NCBI GenBank assembly: GCA_017979445.1
Contig: CM030715.1
Span: forward strand, 31,989,756-32,053,755
Length of the DNA stretch: 64,000 nt
Direction: 5' to 3'
Origin: Akebia trifoliata
Lineage: Eukaryota; Streptophyta; Magnoliopsida; Ranunculales; Lardizabalaceae
Program-made: the position numbers and the translations under genes
Shown here: positions 1-9,200 of the stretch, piece after piece
Layout of the letters: each line of letters begins with the position of its first letter
How positions within the stretch are numbered: position 1 is the stretch's first letter
Notes under the pieces: generated by a model
Databases searched by the model: none
What the model was told of the DNA's origin: nothing
The model's input: only the letters and a program-made list of their open reading frames with translations

Positions 1-634
1 TCATTTTTTTTTGTGCAGCATATGCCACCACATATACGTCGAACAGCACGTGTTGGTCGCATATGCTATTTAACAACATTGTTCAACGGTTTCACGATGA
101 CTTTCTACAATGATTTTTGAGAAAAAAAATTAAAGACAACATCGTGATTTTTTTATATTAAATTGATATAATGGGTCTAATACAAAGCTCGTCACTCATG
201 GTTCGTAGTGTAAAAAAATCGTGTCCATTGTTTCCTCTATTATAGAAGTAGTGATCATGCGGTGATTGGGACATAACAAGATGCCTTTTTTCAAGGGAGG
301 GAAACATTGGGCAAGCATTGATAGCCAGTTATATCGATTCTAAAGCCAAATAGAGTTAAAAAGAAAAAAAGAGGTGTTGTACAAGATAATTGATTTGGAG
401 AAGTATACAGTGATGTGTGCGTGATTGCCACTAAAATTAGCCTATTTCCATGACTTACTGAAATCAAACAATAGAGGAATCATTTAATAGAATAAGTTAT
501 AGATTTTAAATGCAATTCTTCATATTATAATAATTAATTAATCTATATTAACCACTGAGTTCTCTATAGTCTATAATGAAACTCATTTCATATTTCAAAT
601 TGATGGAAGAAGAATCAAACATAAATTCCCTTAC
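1..634. other. AT-rich stretch, no exon recognised
   Basis: No coding exon can be supported here. It lies downstream of the second exon of the minus-strand gene at 635-946, so it is either intron of that gene or intergenic. The remaining exons must be unrecognised here or beyond the left edge. Confidence 0.5.
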
Positions 635-734
635 CTTTTCGTCTCCTTTTTTCCTCTTATGCTCTGTATCTGTCGATCCCTTCAAAGATCCAGAAACACC
701 TGAAAAACACAAAACATAATTGGGTTTAAGAGCG

Positions 735-785
<51 letters not shown>

Positions 786-946
786 CCTTTGGTGGCTGAA
801 GTAGGGTTGGTGAAGTCCATGAGCTTGCGAAGCTTGGAGGGAAGAGCGTCAATTTCGCTAGATTTGGGGGGAGGAGGAAGACGAGTGTATCCTCCATGAG
901 CTGCTCTGAAGTTCTTCTCTCTCCGCCGCTGCCCTTTCCCTCCCAT
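635..946 (-). CDS. Conserved plant protein of unknown function, first two exons (partial)
   Basis: Exon 1 is 946-787 and exon 2 is 699-635 on the minus strand. The ATG is at 946-944. Exon 1 ends in AAAG before GTACCT; exon 2 follows a TTTTTCAG acceptor, and the join keeps frame by completing a Gly codon. Exon 2 ends in GAAAAG before GTAAGG. The N-terminus is very basic (MGGKGQRRREKN) and is followed by HGGYTRLPPPP and DALPSKLRKLMDFT, then a Lys-rich tail in exon 2. This resembles the start of a conserved small, Lys-rich plant protein family, possibly nuclear, for which I know no function. About 75 residues are visible and the 3' exons are not found. The intron is only 87 nt and is mostly a CT repeat. 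I am confident of the first two exons, not of the identity. Confidence 0.6.
738..783. repeat. (GA)n microsatellite inside a mini-intron
   Basis: An almost uninterrupted GA run of about 45 nt. On the coding (minus) strand it reads as (CT)n starting a few bases after the GT donor at 786-785. It makes up over half of the 87-nt intron. Confidence 0.9.
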
Positions 947-1073
947 CTCTCTTTCTTCTCGTTCTCTCCCGCTCTCGTTGGCCCTAGTAAGTTACCAGAA
1001 GATGGATCGGATCCAATTTCCTCAAGATGGATCGGGTCTAGGACTCTCCTATAGATAGACCTAGACCCATGGT

Positions 1074-1488
1074 GTAGAGCTGTCAATGGATCAAGTTGGG
1101 GGATCGGATAGGGGTTGATCTGTACCAATGCAGGACTGATCCGATAAGTATCAAGTATTGGATCAAGCTCTTGACGAATCGGGTTTTTATTAGATCTCAA
1201 TATTAAGATTCAAACCCGACCCAATAACAATCAGATTGCCTTTGCATCGGACCAAATCGATTTGATGTACAAAATCTAAATGAACTTCATATACGTAAAC
1301 AAATATATAATATAATTTTTGAACTTTTTATTCGATCGGGTCCTTAACAGATTGGGACATGGTCAATTCATATTCGATCCAATGAGATATCATATTGAAT
1401 CCTTATTGGAAGTGAGAACATTAATCCAGACTTGAAGTTATTGGAACATATCAAATTTCGGCCTTGATCTTATCTATTGACAACCCTG
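1074..1488. mobile_element. hAT-like non-autonomous element
   Basis: The left end reads TAGAGCTGTCAATGGATC and the right end reads as its imperfect complement (ATTGACAACCCTG). Flanks CCCATGGT (1066-1073) and CCCATGCA (1489-1496) match at 6 of 8 positions, as expected for an aged 8-bp hAT duplication. There is no transposase ORF. Internal sequence is rich in GATCGGAT-type motifs. Confidence 0.5.
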
Positions 1489-1949
1489 CCCATGCATACC
1501 AATACAAGTGCAAGACACACAAGTGGGAATCTTCGGGAAAAAAAATATTTTGCTCAAAAAAGTCAATCCTGAATTTCACACAATTCTCTGATCGACCAAT
1601 CACATGAGTTCACGTGTATCAAGGGTAATCCCAATTTATAAAACTACCTATGTTAGGTTTCATGCAAAGTCCTAAATAGACTTTTCTATGAACAAAAAAC
1701 TCTCAATGTATAAGAAAAGGCCAAATGGGTGTTTATAGAGATCGAATTTTGGAAGATTGAATATTATGTTTAACTTTATTATTATATATCAATGTTTTTT
1801 TTTTTTTTTTTTTAAATAAATAAAAATACAATCTCAACAAATTAGTCAAGGGAAAATTGTATTAACACGCCAAAAAACTCTAAAAATTAAAAAATTGTTG
1901 TGGGCACTCCATGTCAAAGGGCAACCCCTCTCATCCTCCAATTATTTTG

Positions 1950-2310
1950 ATGACTCAGGCAAGGAGGAATAGGAGAAGAAAAAAATAGAAAAAAGATCGG
2001 AGGATAAGAACAAAAAGAAAAATAGGGGAGGGGAGGGGAGGGGAGGGGAGGGAGATCGGATGATGAGAAGAAGAAAAACAAAGAGGGAGAGAGAGGTCAA
2101 ATGAGAAGGAGGAGAAGGGGAAAAAAACAAAGAAGAAGAAAGATATCAAAGGAGGATGAGGAGGAGAAGAAGAAAAACAGAGCGGGAGAGAGAAATCAAA
2201 AGAGAAGGAGAAGAAAAACAAAGAGGAAGAGAGAAAGGGATCAGAGGAGGAGAATAATAGGAAAAAAAAAGACAAAAATAGAGAAATCGAAGGAGCTGCC
2301 GAAGATTCGT
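1950..2310. repeat. Purine-rich tract with GGGGA pentamer run
   Basis: About 360 bases are almost purely purine on the plus strand (GAA, GAG and AAAG runs). Around 2024-2053 there are at least five consecutive GGGGA units, which fits a G-quadruplex pattern. Long ORFs on both strands here are low-complexity artefacts (Arg/Lys on plus, Ser/Phe/Leu on minus). Confidence 0.85.
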
Positions 2311-2559
2311 GGTTGATTTCCGACGTGTTGAATTGCCAGAGTAGAAAAAGATAAAAAGGAGTGCCCAAAAAATTAATTTTTTGTTTTCACTTTGGTTTGC
2401 CCTTAGACGAACTTGGTGTCAATAAAATTTCCCTTAGTAAAGATTTTAGGTTTGTAAAATTAAAGAAACATTTTTTAGTATGTTATCTACAAAATCACAT
2501 TACCTAATATTTTAAATTATAAAATATTTTTTAATGTATTAAATGATAAATATGATATA

Positions 2560-3580
2560 AAAGGGATTATGAAAGTTGTGTCAGATTTCAAGAAGTGGGT
2601 GAAGTCCAAAGTAGGTAAGGGTGACAAGATTTGATTATAGGAGGATTGGTGGTGTGGCAATTCTCCCATGTGCTCTCGTTTTCCTTGCCTCTACAACTTC
2701 TCTATGAAGAAAGGATTGCCTGTGCTACGTTCTTGAACTTCGAGGGAATTGAACATGTGTGGGACCTTAATTTCATGAGGGGATTTAATGATTAAAAAAT
2801 TCAAGATCTTTAAAACCTAACATCTCAACTCGATCAAGCTCATTGGGTGACCACGAAAGCAAATGGAAGGGAGTGGACTTGTACTAAGACATGTAATTTC
2901 ACGGTTAGCTCATTTGCCTCGAATATGTCCTCATTTACCAATCCTCACTTGAATTTTCCTTTTAAAATCATAGGGGGTTTGAAGGCCCCCCCTTAAAAAT
3001 GCATTTTTTTTCTTTTGGCAAGCAACTCTTAATACACTTCCTACTCTTGATCACTTAATTAAGCAAAGTTTCATCACTCCTATTTTTTTGTCATCTATGT
3101 CATTCGAATGAGGAGTCAATTGACCATATTTTGATTCATTGTCACTTAGCCTATTTTATTTGGTCTCATTTCTTCAGTTTCTTCAATATTTTTTTAAGTG
3201 AATCTGAATTCGATACTTTCCTTATTACAAAGTTGGGATGTGTCTTTATTTTCGGGAAGAAGAAAATTCTTTGGAGATTTCTTCTTTTTGCCATTACTTG
3301 GGGGATTTGGTTGAAAATGAATAAATAGATTTTTAAAAGTGTTACGGCCTCTTGTTAGGATGTAATCTTGAATATATTAGGGTTGTGTTTCTTTTGGTGC
3401 AAGATGTGCTTAGAATTCAAAGGATTATTCTTTGAGGATTTTTGTTTTATATGGGATTCTATTTGTAATTTTTAGGTGCTCTTGCTTTGCTCTGTCAGTC
3501 ATCTCGACCGACAATTGTGCTTCTCCTCTTACCCTAAATCCTAATTCTCAATAAATTTTATAATTATAAAAAAATGATAT
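2560..3580 (+). mobile_element. Degenerate LINE 3' portion (zf-RVT region)
   Basis: Conceptual translation in shifting plus-strand frames recovers the tail of a plant LINE polyprotein: a Trp-rich block near 2640-2760, then a segment resembling the zinc-binding reverse-transcriptase C-terminus around 2960-3200 with a LDHLIKQ-like stretch. Many stops and frame changes show that it is dead. It ends in AT-rich sequence near 3570. The family assignment rests on recalled pattern only. Confidence 0.55.
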
Positions 3581-4014
3581 AAAATTAGATTCTTTATTTA
3601 ATTATTATTTTTAAATAAAGTTTAAATCATGGATAAACTGATACATGTGTTTTCACCTGCCGCAATGTAAGTAATTAAATTGGAAAAATCATATTCGGAG
3701 AAGTTATTTGAACTTTTAAGGAAATACTAGTTAAGGTAGCATGTGCCCAGCTGTTACCAAGTTTAATTTACTGATGATATTAATTAATTAAAGGCACTAT
3801 TCATTAGCTCACACATTGATACAAATGGCAAGAGAAGTTTTTTGGATACTGGTGTAAATATAGCTGGATCGAACTTGTGATGGGCAATTGTGTGGTTGCT
3901 TATTAAGAGACAAACACTAAATCGAACTCTCATTTTGAGGTTGTAGTTGAAATATACACACCATATGTTCACATCTAAACTGAACAAAGCTTAATGTTAA
4001 TGAATAAAGAAATT

Positions 4015-4050
4015 TAACACACACACACACACAACAACAACAACAACACA
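4015..4050. repeat. Compound (AC)n (AAC)n microsatellite
   Basis: A run of AC dinucleotides passes directly into five to six CAA/AAC trinucleotides, just below the stop codon of the minus-strand ORF at 4059-4499. Confidence 0.9.
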
Positions 4051-4058
4051 AGGATTGT

Positions 4059-4499
4059 TCAAACTGTCGACGTGCTTGCATCCATGCCACCAAATTGTGT
4101 GCAGTTCTTGGAGTAAGAAATGGCTGACCTAGAACTTGATCTATTGCTTATATCTTCCATTAGACCCCTCTTTAAGTACCGGTCGTAATCAAGAGCTTTC
4201 TCTTCAACTCCAATATTATAGTAAAAAGGGTGTGGTTTACAAGTGTTCCCTTTGTTCTCCATTGGGATCCACATGCATTGCACAATACTAGCTTTTCTGG
4301 TGGCCCAATACATGAAAGGGGTGCATGCAACAATCAACAAAATTATATGAATACCAAAATCTAAAGAGGTTGAAGATGACTGATTTTTGGAGAAGAAAAA
4401 ATTGGGTTTTTGGTTAGAGATTAAAGATGAGGGTGTTTGAGTCTTTTTAAAAACAAACAAACAAATGAGAGAAGCATATCCTATTATAATGCAAAACAT
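4059..4499 (-). CDS. Hypothetical 146-codon ORF, doubtful gene
   Basis: A single uninterrupted minus-strand ORF. The product has a hydrophobic N-terminus (residues about 1-17), a second hydrophobic stretch near residues 49-65 and a hydrophilic, Ser-rich C-terminal half, so a small membrane or secreted protein is conceivable. A TATAAAT-like motif lies about 35-40 bases upstream of the ATG. I recognise no family and see no partner exon. The composition is less biased than in the many chance ORFs nearby, which is the only reason it is listed. It may be a chance ORF or a lineage-specific gene. Confidence 0.25.
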   Translation of the reverse strand: MFCIIIGYASLICLFVFKKTQTPSSLISNQKPNFFFSKNQSSSTSLDFGIHIILLIVACTPFMYWATRKASIVQCMWIPMENKGNTCKPHPFYYNIGVEEKALDYDRYLKRGLMEDISNRSSSRSAISYSKNCTQFGGMDASTSTV

Positions 4500-5179
4500 G
4501 AGAACTATAAATTTGAAATTTATAATTATTTATACTTGAATTATGCAGTTTTTCGACCAATATGAGAAAAAAAATTCCTTGAATTAATTAGAGACAATTA
4601 AACTTTACTCTCCAAAACACACATGAAAGGGGCATTTATGGATTAATGTTATGACTCAGGGCCCACACCTTCGATATTTAGTGATAAAATGATAATGAAC
4701 TCTTACTTTTCTTCCAAAATCAGTCATCCTCAAACTCTTTAACCTCCATGAAATATATATATCAGTCAAATTCAAGCTTATCTTCAATATTTTCAAGCTT
4801 GCCTTAACCCTTTCTTGAATATTCTTGACTTTCTACTCAAAATTCCATAATTTTTTTACTTTCCCAAAAATTCTATATTGTCTTGTGGGTTTGAAATTTT
4901 AATTGAGAAAATCAAATTTTGTTAACACGTAAATGTTAAATCAACAGCATATCTTGGTTACAGCTCGAAGAAACCAAGATTCAATTGTTTTCTACTTCTA
5001 CAAAATTTCTATTAGATGACTGGCTTTGAATATGAAACAAAAGTCTGAAGAAGATCGATCTCGAGATAATGAGGTTGAACGAAATAGAGATTACTCTTAA
5101 TGACTCAACAACACAATTAGTCTTAGTAAACTTGGTGTTGCCACGTTTGTCTTTGCGTCGTACTCTTATTTGAAAGAGT

Positions 5180-5398
5180 TGTGATAAACCGACTCCCCTA
5201 CATGGCATGCACAAAAAACTCTCCTGGCGTGGCACATGGTAGAACCATAGACTTTATGCCTCAAGATACACAACTGCACATCCCCAAAAATCTATGCAAT
5301 CGTGTATCCTAATAAAAGAAAATCTATGTTTCTAGCACATCCCACGTCTGGAAAGTATTTTGAGTATGCCACATGGGGGTGTCAAATTATCATTACTC
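5180..5398. mobile_element. Foldback MITE, family 1 (diverged copy)
   Basis: The two halves are imperfect reverse complements. Each carries the family blocks: a flat end near GTAATGATAAT, a CATGTGGCAT block, an AACCATAGA block and a central GATACACAA core. It is related to elements at 18089-18293, 20501-20680 and 61030-61256. No coding capacity. Confidence 0.6.
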
Positions 5399-5754
5399 TA
5401 TTTGAAAACAAATCGACTAAGAACTTAAAGCCTTATTTAAAGATCTTCATAGGGGTAAGTGGATTTGCAAAGGAAAATAGATGTAAATGTAAAATCGTCT
5501 TGAACCACACGTGTAGGTAGAGTGACCACAAAACAAAAAACAAAAAACAAAAATGGTAGAGTTGCGGATGTCAACCTCTTTTTATATTAGAGTATAGATT
5601 TATAAATAGTACTTTACTTGTTATCAATAAAAATTTAATTAAAACATTTTAATTTCTAAAATAATAATTTAACATTTTCAGAACTAAAATAGATAGTGCC
5701 AAGAATTTCACAATTTTCAGGATTTGTTTATGGTAAATCTGGATAATTAGTAAC

Positions 5755-6070
5755 TCAACAATCAAAGTTTTGTCTTATATGGGCAAAAAGTTTTGAAATG
5801 AGCAGATTTTTTTGACGATGATCTCTATGATGAGGAGATCATTAAGAAACAATCAGCCTATTCCGAAACATCTAATCTCTTTAAAAATAATTATAAACTA
5901 ACGGTTAAAAATCGACGATCCACAATTCTTGAATTTATAAATTAGGGTTAAAATTTTCATAATAGACTGATTTTTTTGTGAGGAAGGTGTCTACATCGTA
6001 GAGATCATCCTCACAAAAAATCAGCCAATTTTGAAACTTCTAATCCACAAAACACTTTGATAAGGACTTT
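5755..6070. mobile_element. Degraded copy of the palindromic (TA)n-associated MITE
   Basis: It contains two diverged versions of the family hairpin: GAGCAGATTTTT followed by GATGATCTCTATGATGAGGA, and later GACTGATTTTTTTGTGAGGA with GAGATCATCCTCAC. The order of blocks matches the elements at 41391-42674. The TIRs are no longer clear and there is no (TA)n flank. Confidence 0.5.
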
Positions 6071-6280
6071 GGCCGAAAAAAAAAAAAGAAAGAAAGAAAA
6101 AAAAAACTACCCATAATAAAAGACTTGTGTTGGGGTAATATTGAAATTGACATCATATGTCGTTATGGCGATGTGCAAATGTGTATCTGGAGGAAAAAGA
6201 TCGTGTTCATACCACGTCAGCCGAGTATTGACGGAGTGAAACTTGTTGTTCGTTAGAAAAAATCATTATTCTATGCAGTA

Positions 6281-9200
6281 ATGAAGATGCACAGTTATGC
6301 AATAAAACTGGCAGCGAAAACAAACAGAAAAACAATGATAACGTCAACAACACCTCTTCGTGCTTCTTTTACGTTGTCTTCAAATTTTCAGAATCTATTT
6401 GTTTTCTCATCTCCAACTCTGTCTCGAAGAATCTTATTTTTCTCTAAAATGGCTGCTCAAGCTTCTCCTCTTTCCCACATTATCAGCTTACCTGAACGCA
6501 GAGGAGGACCTGTGGAGATTGTAGCGACACCAGGCCTCTCTGATACTGAGTTCAGGCAAATCACATCACCTTTGTTCTTGTTTGTTTGATTGATTTTGCA
6601 TAGTTTTTCGTTGATTTCTGAGAGATGAGAGAGTTTATTAGAGAGAACGGATATCTAGGGTTTGATATTAGTATTAGAGAACAAGTTTAGTAGAATTTTG
6701 TTATCTATGATGGTAGATGGTACAATTGCCTACTATTTTGGGGTCCACATGGGTTGAGTTTTGGTTAGACGATTGGGTTAGTCACTTAGTCAAGCAGGCA
6801 ATCCATGGGATTGTGGGGGTTTAATTTTGATATTTTGAAGACCTTCATATGAATTAAACAAGACAACATGAAGTTTCTTTTTTGATTCGGACTTTGGTCA
6901 ATTTTTGTTCCAAATTTCTTTAATTGTTACTGTTGGATCGGTTTTAGTGCATTGGCTGTCAAAATGTGAAAAAAATACGTTTCAATAAGAGTTATCCCCA
7001 AAATGTTAAATAATGCACAACAAATGGCCCTTTTGCCGCTTGAAGGGTAAGATATAGGCATATAATTGAGTTTGGCATGCTTAGGTGAGAATTGAAGCTT
7101 CTTCTTCATGTGGTAGATTTTCCACGACTTCTCGTTTCCTTTATATCAAAATAGGATTCTTCCTTGGACATATCATTTGCAAGTTCAAAGATCAAGAAAT
7201 TGACTTAGTTGTGACTCAAATAGAGAAATCGAGAATTGGCCAATGGTGAATATCGCACGGACTCACCCATATTCCTATCCAAGCTGGACCTTAGTTTTGT
7301 TGGCTTCATAATTTATCTTTGTTCCATCCAAAATGAAAATGCTTATTGAGTTTTTATTTTTATTTTTGTTGCCGGTATCCCCACCACCCTTCGGGTGAGA
7401 CTAATCCCACAGTCACACGCACCGCACCCTCGGAAAATCCTACGTGCAACTGGTTGAGTCGAGAGTCAATCGGACCCTGGAGGGTGGCCCCAAGAAAATG
7501 CTTATTGAGTACTAGCTCTACACCAAATGAATGAACTAAATGAACATGATGATTAGAATTGTAGTCAGAGAAAAAACAATTCCTATTATGAAGTTAAAAA
7601 AGAGAACGTGACAAGGTTATGACCATTGACAGGTTGTAAGGGAATACAAGAGGATGATCTCATGGAAACAATTCCCATTATGAAGTAAAAAAAGAGAACG
7701 TGACAAGGTTACGACCATTGACAGGTTGTAAGGGAATACAAGAGGATGATCTCATGGAAACTACTGGGGAAATGTGGAGAAAGGTATTACAACCAAGAAG
7801 AAACAATTCCTTACACCTTTTATTTATTGAGATTGAAAATTGTGTTGCAGGAAAGCTATTGATTCATCATTGTTCAAGCAATGGTTGAAAAATATGCAAA
7901 GCGAAACGGGCATTTTAACGCGTGAAGATATGTCCTTGAGACGAGTGCTTATCCAGGTAGCTTTTATCTGCATATCCTCAACACATATTTCTAATGTACT
8001 TGGGTAGGTTAGGGACTTCTTTGGAAATGTGCGCCTATTGAATTCATTTGTGATTTTGGAGTTTGCCTTAATTGAACTAATTAGTATGGCTAGCTGCCTT
8101 CACATAAAGGTGGAACCCTTGAAGTTCTAATACTTTATTCCCATCTTGTTCTGCATAGCTGCTTATGTGATTTGTTTTTTTGTGGGTTATATGCCATGAA
8201 CCTTTTTCTTATAATCGGCATATGAACTTATGAGCTATCCTATGGACTTTAGAACATGTAGGCAGTGTTCATAGCATCTGAATACGTTTTCCTTTACGAG
8301 GAAATAAACTTGTGAGAGTTGAACATCCTAAGGTTGGGTGTAGATCACCCTGAAAATCTAGTTGAATTATATTTCATATCTTCCTGATATATATACTCCT
8401 GATTATTAACTAGAAAATTGTTTTTCTTTGCTAAGTTCTAACTACCTTCTACTTGGTAGCAGGGAGTGGATATGTTTGGAACACGCATTGGTTTTCTTAA
8501 GTTCAAAGCAGATGTTGTTGATAACAAGACAGGAAAAAAGGTATTTGATTAGTATCTTTTTTTATGTAACTTCAACATTTCAGGTTCGCTCAATTTAATA
8601 AGCATAACAAATGTACCTTTTGTACATTCAATTTTGGTCCCAAAATATTTGGGATAAGGGTTTCAATGATGATGATGGTGATAAATATACCTTTTGTACA
8701 TTTACTGTGAAAATGAAGGCATCTAGTTCCTTATGTGAATACTCCAAATTATTGTTTATTGATAACCTGAGCAATGTTTTCTTAACGATAAACAATTACT
8801 ATTAAAACCTTTGGAAAATGATGTGTATTATTTTGCCACAGCTTAAGTTTATTCCAAACATATGACTGAATACGTTGTCACTAATGAAAAACATTGGATA
8901 TCTAGAAGTGTTGCACATATTCTATAAAAAACTATCAAAAAGAAGTCTTTGACCATGTGAATTGGAAATTTCTCCTTTACATGATGGGCAAAATGGGTTT
9001 CAGTCATAAAGGGAGGAGACGGATAGAAGTCTGTGTTACCTTAATTTCCTTCTCAGTTCTGGTTAACAGTTCTCTGAAAGGTTTCTTTAAACTCTGGAGG
9101 TTTGAGACAAGACGATCCTCTCTATCCGTCCTATTCATTATATTTGTGTAAGTCCTCAATAAGATCTTGAGCAATCTTTCACCTTCAATTTCAGTTTTCT

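Noticed and set aside
682..1200. 172-codon minus-strand ORF through the GA repeat
   Set aside because: It runs through the microsatellite and the gene's first intron in a different frame; the exon structure at 635-946 explains the region better.
1955..2368. 137-codon minus-strand Ser/Phe/Leu-rich ORF and its plus-strand Arg/Lys shadow
   Set aside because: Both are products of the polypurine tract and have no complex sequence.
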